Assembly (NCBI RefSeq): GCF_003012705.1
Contig: NZ_PXYL01000009.1
Location: 124,001 to 188,000 of the forward strand
DNA from: Pseudaminobacter soli (ex Li et al. 2025)
GTDB lineage: Bacteria; Pseudomonadota; Alphaproteobacteria; Rhizobiales; Rhizobiaceae
DNA: 64,000 nt
Direction: 5' to 3'
The notes under the pieces are model-generated. The model was not told the origin of the DNA. It did not search any database and saw only the letters and a program-made list of their open reading frames with translations. How positions within the stretch are numbered: the stretch's first letter is position 1; every line of letters starts with the position of its first letter. Shown here piece by piece: positions 43,893 through 55,866 of this stretch. Position numbers and translations under genes: made by a program.

Positions 43893-44912
43893 ATGCTGTC
43901 TTCAATCCTCAAAGCCGCGGCATTCGGCACTGCGCTTGCCCTGTTACCGCTGGCCATCGCCGCCAAGCCGGCTGCCGCACAGGCGACCATGAAGCTTGCG
44001 TCCGCGACCATCAACGATGTCCAGCACGAATGGCAGAAGGTGTTTGCCGATGAGCTCAACAAACGTGTCGGCGATGCGGTGAAGACCGAGATCTATCCGG
44101 CAAGCCAGCTCGGCGCCATTCCGCGCATGTCCGAAGGCGTGCTGCTCGGCACCATAGAGGCGTTCACCACTCCGACCTCCTTCATGACCAATGTCGATCC
44201 GCGCTTCCAAGCCTTTGATGTGCCTGGCTTGTTCAAGACGCCACAGGATGTCGACAACGCTATCCACGATCCGGAATACCGGGCGCATCTGGAGGAGATG
44301 TTCCTCGACAAGGGGCTGCGCGTGATCGGCGCGATCTACAACAGCCCGACGGTCGTCTTCACCATGAAGCCGGTGACGACTCTCGATGGGCTCAAGGGGT
44401 TGAAGATCCGCACTTTCGCCTCGCCGATGCAGATCAAACCGATGGAGTTGATAGGCGCCACCCCGCTGCCGCTGGCACTGACCGAAGTGATCCCACAGCT
44501 CGAATCCGGCGGGCTCGATGGCATGCTGGTCGGCATGCCGATCCTGACCGCGTTCAAATACTACGACATCGGCAAGAACATCACCGACCTGCGCTTTGCC
44601 GAGATCGTTTCGGTTACGGTGGTCAATGAGGATTGGTTCCAGTCGCAGAGCGAGGATGTGCGCAAGGCCATCATCGAAGCGGGTCGGGCGGCCGAAACCT
44701 CGGTGTTCAAATGGGGCGTCGATAACGTCCAGAAGACCTACCAGGTCTGGGCCGACAATGGCGGCGTGGTCAACAAGCTGTCCCCGGAAGAGCAAGCGAA
44801 GATGGAAGACGAATTCCACAAGCTCGCCGACACGCTTGTCGCCTCGGACCCGGCCGTGAAGGCCGAGTACGAAAGGCTGAAGGCGCTCGTGGCATCGAAG
44901 GCGGCGCAGTGA
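43893..44912 (+). CDS. TRAP transporter substrate-binding protein, DctP family
   Basis: This 339-aa periplasmic protein has a signal ending AKPAAAQA, and the DctP-type features DELNKRVGDAVKTEIYPASQLG, LKGLKIRTFASPMQIK and LESGGLDGML. The conserved Arg in KIRT is the usual carboxylate-binding residue. The ATG at 43893 was preferred because the signal peptide begins there. It probably captures an aromatic or hydroxy acid for the preceding catabolic enzymes. Confidence 0.9.
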   Translation: MLSSILKAAAFGTALALLPLAIAAKPAAAQATMKLASATINDVQHEWQKVFADELNKRVGDAVKTEIYPASQLGAIPRMSEGVLLGTIEAFTTPTSFMTNVDPRFQAFDVPGLFKTPQDVDNAIHDPEYRAHLEEMFLDKGLRVIGAIYNSPTVVFTMKPVTTLDGLKGLKIRTFASPMQIKPMELIGATPLPLALTEVIPQLESGGLDGMLVGMPILTAFKYYDIGKNITDLRFAEIVSVTVVNEDWFQSQSEDVRKAIIEAGRAAETSVFKWGVDNVQKTYQVWADNGGVVNKLSPEEQAKMEDEFHKLADTLVASDPAVKAEYERLKALVASKAAQ

Positions 44913-44928
44913 TGAGCGCCGATCTCGC

Positions 44929-45360
44929 TCACCGGCAGACCAGGCGGTTCCCGCTCTCCACGCAGCTCAGCGAGCGCTTGGCGGCGGGCAGCACTTCGGC
45001 GTGCCGGTCGAGCGAAACCAGCGCGCGCGTCGCATATTCTCGCCCCTTGATGCCGCACCACAGGCGCTCGACGGGCAGGTTCTCGCGCTTGTCGTTGAGC
45101 GCGGCATATGTGCCGGTCTTGGGATCGAACCAAAGTTCGATGCCGATCGCAGCGCCGGGGGCTGCCTTGGCCAGTTCCAGCGAATACCAGTGGGCGATGT
45201 CGGCATGGCAGGCAATCGCCTCGCTGCCGGCGTTGGTCACCGTCAGTGTCAACGGCGAAAGGCCGTCAGTACCTCTGCGAACAGTGACGTGGTGCAGTTC
45301 GACCGCCGCGGCGCTTGCCGTGAAGCCCAGGAGTGCCGCGATAACAACTCGTGTGAACAA
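44929..45360 (-). CDS. Small periplasmic protein of unknown function
   Basis: This 143-aa protein has a signal peptide (VVIAALLGFTASAAA) followed by a beta-rich domain with four cysteines (ACH, WCG, SCV and VCR), possibly two disulfides. The TTG at 45360 has AGGGAC upstream at a somewhat long distance. It lies between the TRAP and BMP operons on the opposite strand and shares the divergent promoter region with the BMP binding-protein gene. I recognise no family. Confidence 0.6.
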   Translation of the reverse strand: MFTRVVIAALLGFTASAAAVELHHVTVRRGTDGLSPLTLTVTNAGSEAIACHADIAHWYSLELAKAAPGAAIGIELWFDPKTGTYAALNDKRENLPVERLWCGIKGREYATRALVSLDRHAEVLPAAKRSLSCVESGNRLVCR

Positions 45361-45377
45361 AGCGATTGGTCCCTATC

Positions 45378-45409
45378 TGAAAGTCTGAAATTATACTAAC
45401 AGGCTTTCA
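45378..45409. promoter_or_regulatory. Possible operator in the BMP operon promoter
   Basis: TGAAAGTCTG (45378-45387) and CAGGCTTTCA (45400-45409) are inverted with one mismatch and a 12-base AT-rich centre, between the divergent small periplasmic gene and the BMP operon. Confidence 0.4.
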
Positions 45410-45459
45410 AGTAATAACAACAATATCTTGGAAGTTAGATAATAGAAACGGAGGGTAAC

Positions 45460-46488
45460 ATGTTGAATAAACTGAAATACAGCGTGAGCGCGTTACTTCT
45501 GAGCAGCTTCATGCTCAGCGGTGCCTATGCCGCCGATGTCAAATCCATCGCCATCCTGACGCCGGAAGAAGGCACCGACTATGGCTGGAACCAGCAAGGC
45601 GTGGAAGCGGCCAAGGCTGCGGCCAAGGCAACGGGCGTGGAAGTAATCCTGGCACAAGGCCTCGGCTATGGCGACGTTCGCCCGACGCTGCGCGAACTGG
45701 CCGAGGAGGGCGCAAGCCTGCTCATCGCCCATGCCAGCGGCTACAACACCTCGGCGCCTGAAATCGCCAAGGAACTCAACGTTCCGGTCGCGATCGTCGA
45801 CACGCCTGACGCACTCACCAAGGGCCTGATCGCTGACTATACGCTGAGCGGTCACGAAGGCGCCTACCTGGCCGGCCGCCTCGCGGCCAAGATGACCCGC
45901 ACCAAGGCTGTCGGCATTGTCGTGTCGGGTGAGCCGCCGTCCTGGAACTCGCAGTCGGCTGCATTCGCCGAAGGCGTGAAGGCCGAGAACCCGGAAGTGA
46001 AGATCACTTATGCAGTGATTGGACCCGCCGCCTACAGCGACGCCGCTGGCGGCAAGCGCGTGACCGAGAGTGTCATCGCCTCGGGCGCCGACATCATCTT
46101 CGGCCAGGGCAATGGCTCCAGCTTCGGCATGCTTCAGGCGGTCGAGACGACCAAGGCAACCGACGGCGGCAAGGTCTATTTCATCGACGTGATCGGCAAC
46201 AAGTCGCCCATCGACAAGGGCTTCCTGCTGTCGTCGGTGGTCTGGGACATCACGCCGGTCTACACCGCGATGATCAACGACCTGAAGGCTGACACCTTCG
46301 GCACCAAGAGCTATGCCATCGGCGTCAAGGACGACTCCGTCAAGCTGCTGAAGACCCCTGCGATCCCGGACAATGTCTGGTCCGAGGTGCAAGCTGTTCG
46401 CGATGACATCGTCTCAGGCAAGATCAAGGTCGAACCTATCTTCGAGGCGACCGCCGTGCGCAAGCTAATGACGAATGTGGCTGAATAG
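45460..46488 (+). CDS. BMP family ABC transporter substrate-binding protein
   Basis: This 342-aa protein has a Sec signal ending at GAYA and a periplasmic type 1 fold typical of the BMP/PnrA basic membrane protein family (GTDYGWNQQGVEAAKAAAK, GQGNGSSFGM, VIGNKSPIDKGFLLSSVVWD). Family members usually bind purine nucleosides. CGGAGGG precedes the ATG. Here it sits in one block with the B6-degradation enzymes, so it may bind pyridoxine or a related compound; that is inference. Confidence 0.88.
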   Translation: MLNKLKYSVSALLLSSFMLSGAYAADVKSIAILTPEEGTDYGWNQQGVEAAKAAAKATGVEVILAQGLGYGDVRPTLRELAEEGASLLIAHASGYNTSAPEIAKELNVPVAIVDTPDALTKGLIADYTLSGHEGAYLAGRLAAKMTRTKAVGIVVSGEPPSWNSQSAAFAEGVKAENPEVKITYAVIGPAAYSDAAGGKRVTESVIASGADIIFGQGNGSSFGMLQAVETTKATDGGKVYFIDVIGNKSPIDKGFLLSSVVWDITPVYTAMINDLKADTFGTKSYAIGVKDDSVKLLKTPAIPDNVWSEVQAVRDDIVSGKIKVEPIFEATAVRKLMTNVAE

Positions 46489-46556
46489 CCGGTCAGGTTC
46501 GTGGAGGGGCGAGCATTTCGCCCCTCCGATCTATCATTGCGGTCGGTAGGCGGCTC

Positions 46557-48128
46557 ATGACCAGTTCTTCTTTATCTGCGGCAAACGGAAAGCCGGACAT
46601 CGTCACGCTTGAGCGCGTGACCAAGCGCTTTCCGGGCATCGTCGCGAACAACAGCGTAGACCTGTCGATCCGCGCGGGCGAGGTGCATGTGCTGCTGGGC
46701 GAGAATGGCGCCGGCAAATCCACGCTCATCGGCATGCTGTCGGGGCTGCAGCAGCCGAGCGAAGGTCGCATCCTCGTGGACGGCGTGCCCACGGCTATTG
46801 CCTCGCCGCGCCATGCGCTGGCGCTTGGCATCGGCACGGTGTTCCAGCATATGATGCTTGTACCGACGTTGACCGTGGCCGAAAACTTGCTGGTCGGCGG
46901 TCCGTGGTGGCAGCGGCCCAAGGCCGAGGAGCTTGAGGCACGCGTCGCCGAAATCAGCCGCACGCTGGGCATCGGCGTCAATCTCCATGCAAAAGTTTCA
47001 GAACTGTCGCTCGGCGAGCAGCAGCAGGTCGAGATCCTGCGCGCGCTGCTACGCAACAGCCGCTTGCTGATCCTCGACGAATCCACCTCCATGCTGACGC
47101 CGAAAGGCATCGACGACCTTGGCGCGCTGATGCGCCGGCTGGTCGAACAGGGGCTGGCAATCGTCTTCATCACCCACAAGCTCAAGGAAGCCGCCGGCTT
47201 CGGCGATCGCATCTCGGTGCTGAAACTCGGCCGCAAGGTGGGTGAGATCACGCCCGAGCGGCTTCGTGCCTTGAGCGAGGACGAAATCATTGCCCAGATC
47301 GTGGAGCTGATGTTCGGCAAGAAGGAAAGCGATCCGGAAGAACAGGCGCGGGTCGCGCGTGCCTTCTCCGCCGAGACGACGCCGCTCTTGCAGGTACGCG
47401 ACCTTGCCGTGCCCGCCACTGCGACCGCGCCGGGCCTCGCATCCATTTCATTCGACATCCGACCGGGCGAATTGCTCGGCATTGCCGGCATCGACGGCAA
47501 CGGCCAGAAGCAGCTTGCCGAGGCGCTGGCAGGGCAATTGGAGACCAGTGGCGGTTCGGTGCGGCTGGCGGGCGAAAACCTCGACGGGCTGGGCGTCGGC
47601 TCGCGGCGCGAGAAAGGTCTGCGCTACCTCACCGACGATCGGCTGGGCGAGGGGACGGTCGGCACGTTTCCGGTGTCGATCAATTTCTTCCTGAAGCAGA
47701 TTGGCACGTCGCCCTTCTGGCGTAAGGGTGTCGAACAACGGCAGGAGATCGACCGCCGTGCGGGCGAGCTGGTGCGCGAATACGACGTCCGCACGCCTAG
47801 CATCAAGACGCCGATCGGCCGGCTTTCCGGCGGAAACATCCAGAAGATCCTGATCGCGCGCGAGCTCGCCGAGGGCGTAAAGGCGGTGATCTTCAACAAA
47901 CCGACCTATGGGCTCGACCTTGCCAACACGCTGGCCACGCGCCAGCGCGTGCGCGACGTTGCGGCGAGCGGCATGGCGGTGCTGTTGATTTCCACCGACC
48001 TCGAGGAATTGCTGAGCATGTGCGACCGCATCGCCGTCATGTCGGGCGGCGCGCTGGTCGGCACGGTCGAGAACTCCGGCGACGCCCGCACCAAGGTCGG
48101 CCGCCTAATGATTGGACTTGCCGCATGA
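46557..48128 (+). CDS. BMP-type ABC transporter, two-domain ATPase
   Basis: This 523-aa protein has two nucleotide-binding halves, as in RbsA and the BmpA-associated ATPases. The first has Walker A GENGAGKST, the signature SLGEQQQVEILRA and Walker B LILDEST. The second has a degenerate Walker A (GIDGNGQKQ) and the signature LSGGNIQKILIARELA. Only the first site is expected to be fully canonical, which is usual for this family. It powers the two permeases that follow. Confidence 0.9.
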   Translation: MTSSSLSAANGKPDIVTLERVTKRFPGIVANNSVDLSIRAGEVHVLLGENGAGKSTLIGMLSGLQQPSEGRILVDGVPTAIASPRHALALGIGTVFQHMMLVPTLTVAENLLVGGPWWQRPKAEELEARVAEISRTLGIGVNLHAKVSELSLGEQQQVEILRALLRNSRLLILDESTSMLTPKGIDDLGALMRRLVEQGLAIVFITHKLKEAAGFGDRISVLKLGRKVGEITPERLRALSEDEIIAQIVELMFGKKESDPEEQARVARAFSAETTPLLQVRDLAVPATATAPGLASISFDIRPGELLGIAGIDGNGQKQLAEALAGQLETSGGSVRLAGENLDGLGVGSRREKGLRYLTDDRLGEGTVGTFPVSINFFLKQIGTSPFWRKGVEQRQEIDRRAGELVREYDVRTPSIKTPIGRLSGGNIQKILIARELAEGVKAVIFNKPTYGLDLANTLATRQRVRDVAASGMAVLLISTDLEELLSMCDRIAVMSGGALVGTVENSGDARTKVGRLMIGLAA

Positions 48129-49219
48129 GCGTCGAAACTACACAAACCAGCTCGACCGCGCTTGAACCAGCAATTCCCGAAACCGGCAAGGGCGATCTGC
48201 TGCGTCGTCTGGTGATGACGCTGGGCCCGATCCTGGCAGCCCTGGTGATTGCCGGCTGCATCCTGCTGGCGGTCGGCGTCGATCCGCTCGCCTATTATGG
48301 CTTCGTCATCGAGCGCGGCCTGCTGTCGCCGCTTGGTGTGCAGCAGACGCTGACGCGCATGGCGCCGCTCCTGTTTCTTGCCGCAGGGCTCATCGTCGCC
48401 TTCCGGGCCGGCATGTGGAATCTGGGCGGCGACGGCCAGTTCCTGCTCGGTGCGGTCAGCGCCGCCGCAGCTGGCCCTTTCCTTGTGCAGTTCCTGCCGA
48501 CCTGGCTGGCGCTGGTTTGCGCCTTCCTGCTGGCAACGGCAGTGGCGATGTTATGGTCACTCCTGCCGGCGCTGCTGCGCGCCTATCAAGGCGTCAACGA
48601 GATCATCACCACGCTGATGATGACCTTCCTTGGCACATCGCTCGCCAATGTGCTGGTCAAGCTCGCGTTCCTCGATCCGTCGACGACGGTTCCGCAGACG
48701 CGCACTCTGCCGGTGGAGGACCGCCTGCCTCGTTTGTTCGACACCACGATCTCCAGCGGCCTGTTGCTTGGTCTCGTTGCGATCATTGCCGTGCATCTGG
48801 TGATGACGCGCACGGCTTTCGGCCTCAAGTTGCAGGTGGTGGGCGCCAATCCGCGTGCGGCGGTGCATTCGGGCCTTGGCGTGCCCACGCTCACCATCGC
48901 CGTTTTTGCGATTTCGGCCGGACTGGCGGGCCTTGCCGGCGCCGTCGACATTCTAGGGGTGCAGGGCAATGTCCGCGCCGACTGGAATCCGGCTTACGGC
49001 ATGGCGGTCATTCCAATGGTTTTTCTGGCGCGCATGAACGGCTTTGCGGCAATCGGCTTCGTGTTCTTGCTCTCGATCCTGTCGATCGGCGGCGAAAGCG
49101 CCGCCCGTCGCCTCGGCGTGCCCCACCACTTCACACTCGTGCTCGTCTCCATCGTGCTGATCACGCTGGCGATCGCCGAATATATCGACCATCACTTCAT
49201 CAAGACGCGGAGGGTCTGA
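48125..49219 (+). CDS. BMP-type ABC transporter permease (first)
   Basis: This 364-aa protein has about eight helices and matches the nucleoside-type permeases (ALLRAYQGVNEIITTLMMTFLG, LKLQVVGANPRAAVHSGLGV). Its ATG overlaps the ATPase stop (ATGA), so the real start is 48125. It pairs with the next permease. Confidence 0.88.
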   Translation: MSVETTQTSSTALEPAIPETGKGDLLRRLVMTLGPILAALVIAGCILLAVGVDPLAYYGFVIERGLLSPLGVQQTLTRMAPLLFLAAGLIVAFRAGMWNLGGDGQFLLGAVSAAAAGPFLVQFLPTWLALVCAFLLATAVAMLWSLLPALLRAYQGVNEIITTLMMTFLGTSLANVLVKLAFLDPSTTVPQTRTLPVEDRLPRLFDTTISSGLLLGLVAIIAVHLVMTRTAFGLKLQVVGANPRAAVHSGLGVPTLTIAVFAISAGLAGLAGAVDILGVQGNVRADWNPAYGMAVIPMVFLARMNGFAAIGFVFLLSILSIGGESAARRLGVPHHFTLVLVSIVLITLAIAEYIDHHFIKTRRV

Positions 49220-49222
49220 CCC

Positions 49223-50158
49223 ATGACCGGGCTTTTCGACGAAGTCTTTCTCGCCGCCCTCCTGTTCGGAGCCGTCACGGCCGCTGTGCCGTTGCTGCTG
49301 GCCGGGTTGGGCGAACAGATGTCGGAGAAGGCCGGCGTGCTTAATATCGGCATCGAAGGCATGATGATCCTCGGCGCCTATCTTGGCTTTCTCGGCGCCT
49401 ATTATTCGGGTTCGCTGTGGCTCGGCTTTCTCGCCGGCGCGCTTGGCGGAATGGCGGTGGCCGCGGTGATGGCGCTGCTTTGCGTGCGCCTCGGCCTCAA
49501 CCAGATTGTCATCGGCATCGCTTTGACGCTCGGGCTCGAGGGGCTGACCGCGCTGTTGCACCACTTCCAGTTCTCGCGCAGCTATCCGCGTCTCCCGGCT
49601 GCCGACAAGACGGCGATTCCGCTGCTGGCCGACATCCCGGTGCTGGGGCCGGCATTGTTCCAGCATCATTTGGTCGTCTACTTCGCCGTCGCCCTGGTAT
49701 TCGTGATGATCTACATCTACCGCCGCACACAGCTGGGCCTGAATCTTCAGGCCGCCGGCGACAAGCCGGCCGCGCTGGACGTTGCCGGCATCGACGTCAT
49801 CCGCACCCGCACCATCGCGGTGCTGACCACCGGCGCTCTCGCAGGCCTCGGCGGCGCCTATCTCGCCAATGTCGGCGCGGGCATCTTTATTCCGTTCATC
49901 ACCAATGGCGCCGGCTTCCTTGGCATCGTGCTGGCGATGCTGGCGCGGGGCCGGCCCCTCTGGGTGTTGTTCGGCGCGCTGCTATTCGGTGTCTGTCTTT
50001 CGCTCACCACGGCCATGCAGGTGGCCGGCATCAACATGCCGACCGACATCATCCAGATGCTGCCGTTCCTGGCAGTGATGATCATGCTGGTCCTGTTCGG
50101 CCGCAAGGCAAGCCTGCCGGCGGCGCTCGGCATGCCTTACGAACGTGGCGCGCGATGA
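49223..50158 (+). CDS. BMP-type ABC transporter permease (second)
   Basis: This 311-aa membrane protein has the family phrases ERGLGEQMSEKAGVLNIGIEG-like at the start (here LGEQMSEKAGVLNIGIEGMM) and GLNLQAAGDKPAALDVAGIDV. It starts three bases after the first permease and completes the importer. Confidence 0.88.
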   Translation: MTGLFDEVFLAALLFGAVTAAVPLLLAGLGEQMSEKAGVLNIGIEGMMILGAYLGFLGAYYSGSLWLGFLAGALGGMAVAAVMALLCVRLGLNQIVIGIALTLGLEGLTALLHHFQFSRSYPRLPAADKTAIPLLADIPVLGPALFQHHLVVYFAVALVFVMIYIYRRTQLGLNLQAAGDKPAALDVAGIDVIRTRTIAVLTTGALAGLGGAYLANVGAGIFIPFITNGAGFLGIVLAMLARGRPLWVLFGALLFGVCLSLTTAMQVAGINMPTDIIQMLPFLAVMIMLVLFGRKASLPAALGMPYERGAR

Positions 50159-50208
50159 TGCCAGGACAACAAACAACCGGGACGCGGCTGAGCCGCAGGG
50201 GAAAATAG

Positions 50209-51024
<816 letters not shown>

Positions 51025-51048
51025 CGTGCGGGCATTTGGAGACCAGCT

Positions 51049-53003
<1,955 letters not shown>

Positions 53004-53193
53004 AGATCCAATCCGGCGCGCCAATGGTCGCAGCGCTCCGGCGCCCAGGCGGTCGGCGCGTCGGGTTACCCCCCAGTAGCCCGCGTGACCGGCCTGGGTG
53101 TTGCCTGGCCGGGAATTGTTGCAATGACGGCAGCACCCGCCTACGCCTTTGTCGTCCCTGGCTGTCGCGCACAATTTCTGAAGGACTGTAGTT
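53004..53193. other. GC-rich intergenic region before the TauE/SafE gene
   Basis: No gene is seen. It contains several short GC-rich inverted repeats, such as CCGGCC near 53090 and GGCCGG near 53110. I recognise no known riboswitch or RNA family. Confidence 0.4.
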
Positions 53194-54030
53194 TTGGAAC
53201 AAGCACTTGATCCGTCGATGCTCGACGGCCAGACAATCGTTGCTCTGATCGCGGGCTTTGCCGCCACCGGCGTCATTTCCGGCATCCTTGCCGGCCTGCT
53301 CGGCGTCGGCGGCGGCATCGTCATCGTGCCGGTGCTGTTCTGGGTGCTGACCCTGTTCCATTTCCCGGCCGCGATCACCAGCCATCTGGCCGTCGCCACC
53401 TCGCTGGCGATCATCATCCCCACCTCGATTTCGTCGATGCGCGCCCACGCCAGGCGCGACAATGTCGATCGGGCACTACTGAGCCTCTGGGGGCCGGCGG
53501 TGTTTGTCGGCGCGCTGATCGGCGGCATCATGTCGAAATTTATCCCCGGCGGGGGATTGCGGCTTGTGTTCGGCGTGGTCGGCCTTCTGGTGGCCGTCAA
53601 CCTGTCGATCCCCAAGCATCTGGTGATTTCCAATCACCTGCCGAAGAGCGCCTGGGTCAATCGCGCCATCGCGACCGTTATCGGCTTCATCTCCGCACTG
53701 ATGGGCATCGGCGGCGGCACGCTTTCGGTGCCGACGCTGGCGAGCTTCTCCTTCCCGGTCCATCGAGCGGTCGGCACCTCGTCGGCGCTCGGTCTGCTCA
53801 TCGCCATTCCGGGGGTGGCCGGCTTCATCTGGGCGGGTCTTGGCGTTGCGGACCGGCCGCCGCTCAGCCTCGGCTTCGTCAGCCTGCCGGCGGTACTGAT
53901 CATCGCGCCGATCAGCTATCTGGTCGCGCCATGGGGCGCGCACCTCGCGCATGTGTTGAATGCACGCTATCTCAAACTCGCTTTCGCTTTCTTTCTCGCA
54001 ATCACCGCCGCCAGGATGCTGGTCTCTTAG
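53194..54030 (+). CDS. TauE/SafE family sulfite/sulfur-anion exporter
   Basis: This 278-aa membrane protein has about eight helices. The repeated loops GLLGVGGGIVIVPVL and ISALMGIGGGTLSVPTL, a hallmark of TauE/SafE, mark the two halves. I used the TTG at 53194, since AAGGAC lies upstream; ATG 53218 is an alternative. These proteins export sulfite, sulfoacetate or similar anions. No sulfonate gene adjoins, so its real substrate is unknown, though it directly follows the B6 cluster. Confidence 0.85.
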   Translation: MEQALDPSMLDGQTIVALIAGFAATGVISGILAGLLGVGGGIVIVPVLFWVLTLFHFPAAITSHLAVATSLAIIIPTSISSMRAHARRDNVDRALLSLWGPAVFVGALIGGIMSKFIPGGGLRLVFGVVGLLVAVNLSIPKHLVISNHLPKSAWVNRAIATVIGFISALMGIGGGTLSVPTLASFSFPVHRAVGTSSALGLLIAIPGVAGFIWAGLGVADRPPLSLGFVSLPAVLIIAPISYLVAPWGAHLAHVLNARYLKLAFAFFLAITAARMLVS

Positions 54031-54032
54031 AA

Positions 54033-54127
54033 CGAGATGACTTTTCCTTGAATCGTCATCTCGCTCTAAGCTTTTGTTCTAGAAGCATGATCTTGTCCGA
54101 AAAGTCTGCAACTTTTCGGGATCATGC
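54033..54127. repeat. Rhizobial intergenic mosaic-type palindromic repeat
   Basis: Two palindromes stand in tandem: CGAGATGAC/GTCATCTCG (54033-54041 and 54055-54063), and a longer one (54085-54127) with GCATGATC and CCGAAAAGT in the left arm and ACTTTTCGG and GATCATGC in the right, with a few unpaired bases. This second pattern is very common between genes of Rhizobium and Mesorhizobium. It lies between converging genes and may also help terminate transcription. Confidence 0.75.
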
Positions 54128-54167
54128 TCTAGGCGTCTCGATTGAGCACCGGCACATCAAGCGCCGG

Positions 54168-55805
54168 TCAACAGTTTCGCAACTGACGGGAGATATTCTG
54201 CAGCTGCTTGAATGCTTCGTATCGCTCGGAGTGGACTCCCGCTAGGGGACCTTCCACCGGCCTGTAGATACGAGCGGTGCCGGACAGGCTCGTCATCGCC
54301 TGGCGAACATCGGCGAACGCACTGGCGGCCACGGCACCCAGGATGGCGGACCCGAGCAAGACCGGCTCGTCTGAAACAGGAGCGATGACCGGCTTGCCGC
54401 TGGCGTCGGCAAGGATCTGGCGGACGAAATCATGCTGACCGGCACCGCCGCTGATGACGATCTGCTCCACATGCGCACCGGCCGTAGCCTGGGTGTCGAT
54501 GATCTGCTTCAGGCCATAGCCAATGCCGCAGATGCCCGCGACATAGAGGGCCACGAGGCTGTCGAGATCGCGCTCCATCCCAAGGCCCGCGATCACGGCT
54601 CGGGCGTGAGGGTCGGCGAAGGGGGCGCGATTGCCGAGAAATTCCGGCACGACATGCATACCAGTTGCCAGACGCACCGCCTCGGATGCCGTACCCTTCT
54701 TTTCCGCCGCAAGGTTGGCGAGCATTACCGGCAAGGCCACGCCCTTCGACTCCGCTTGAGTTGCCGCTTCCAGAGCCGCCGGGTGGAAACGGAGAAGCTG
54801 GTCTATGGCCGCACCGGCAGCACTCTGACCGCCTTCGTTGAGCCACATGCCCGGCACCATGGCCGAGTAATAGGGCCCCCAGACACCGGGGACGAAAACC
54901 GGTTCTGCCGTGGAGGTCATCGTGCAGGAAGAGGTGCCGAAGACGTAGGCGAGATTTCGTTCGGGCCGCCCGCCGATGCCGACGGTTCCGATGCCACCCG
55001 CATGGGCGTCGATCATGCCAGCGGCGACCGCCGTGCCGGGATTGAGGCCCATTGCCTGTGCGGCCTCTTCCGTCAGCCCTCGGCCCAGCGGCGTGCCGGG
55101 CTCGACGATGAGGGTGCCGATCCGTGAAAAGCCCTCGTCAGCGAGTTGATCGAGGCCGATCTTGCGGAAGTAGGTCGGATCCCAGCGCTGCTCATGAGCA
55201 AGATAGGTCCATTTGCAGGTAACCGTGCAGGTCGAGCGGGCGAGGTCGCCTGTCGCTCGCCAGGTGAGGAAGTCGGCAAGGTCGAAGAACTGCCAGGCGG
55301 CATCGAAGATCTGCGAGCGATTTTCCTTCAGCCACAGGATCTTCGGCGTCTCCATCTCGGGCGAGATGCGTCCGCCGACGTAGCGCAGCACGTCATGTCC
55401 GAGCTCATTGATGCGCTCGGCCTGCTGAACGGCGCGGTGGTCCATCCAGACTATGATGTCGCGGTTTGGGTCCTCGGAGGGGCCGACCGGGAGCGGCCTG
55501 CCGCCATCACCCAGCACCACAAGCGAGCAGGTGGCATCGAAGCCGAGACCAACCACGGAGGCGGGCTCAATGCCGGCGGATGCCACGACCTCGCGCACGA
55601 TGGCGCATACGGCCTGCCAGATCTCGGTGCTGGACTGCTCGACCATGGCGCCCGGCTCGCGGAACAGCGAGATGTCCCGCTTGGCAGTCGAGAGCATACG
55701 GCCGCCAAGGTCGAACAGGCCAGCGCGCGCACTTCCTGTCCCGACGTCGACGCCGATGACGTAAGCTGCGCTCTCCGGCGCTGACGTGCCAGACATATTG
55801 CTCAT
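54168..55805 (-). CDS. FGGY-family carbohydrate kinase, probable D-ribulokinase
   Basis: This 545-aa kinase has the ATP-grasp-like start YVIGVDVGTGSARAGLFDLGG, the metal/active region DPNRDIIVWMDHRAVQQAERIN, and the late GGAGQHDFVRQILADASGKPV. It belongs to the ribulokinase-like group that phosphorylates D-ribulose, L-ribulose or ribitol. The ATG at 55805 was chosen over a TTG at 55820. The neighbour is a ribitol-dehydrogenase-like SDR, so D-ribulose is the probable substrate. Confidence 0.83.
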   Translation of the reverse strand: MSNMSGTSAPESAAYVIGVDVGTGSARAGLFDLGGRMLSTAKRDISLFREPGAMVEQSSTEIWQAVCAIVREVVASAGIEPASVVGLGFDATCSLVVLGDGGRPLPVGPSEDPNRDIIVWMDHRAVQQAERINELGHDVLRYVGGRISPEMETPKILWLKENRSQIFDAAWQFFDLADFLTWRATGDLARSTCTVTCKWTYLAHEQRWDPTYFRKIGLDQLADEGFSRIGTLIVEPGTPLGRGLTEEAAQAMGLNPGTAVAAGMIDAHAGGIGTVGIGGRPERNLAYVFGTSSCTMTSTAEPVFVPGVWGPYYSAMVPGMWLNEGGQSAAGAAIDQLLRFHPAALEAATQAESKGVALPVMLANLAAEKKGTASEAVRLATGMHVVPEFLGNRAPFADPHARAVIAGLGMERDLDSLVALYVAGICGIGYGLKQIIDTQATAGAHVEQIVISGGAGQHDFVRQILADASGKPVIAPVSDEPVLLGSAILGAVAASAFADVRQAMTSLSGTARIYRPVEGPLAGVHSERYEAFKQLQNISRQLRNC

Positions 55806-55866
55806 GGGCCCAACTCTCAAAAAGGTCTTCAGCTATCTAAGGGGGAACGCGCCCCTTTAATCGGCC

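Noticed and set aside
53004-53193. Riboswitch before the TauE/SafE gene
   Set aside because: GC-rich inverted repeats are present but no consensus of a known riboswitch (SAM-II, cobalamin, SAH, mini-ykkC) could be seen.
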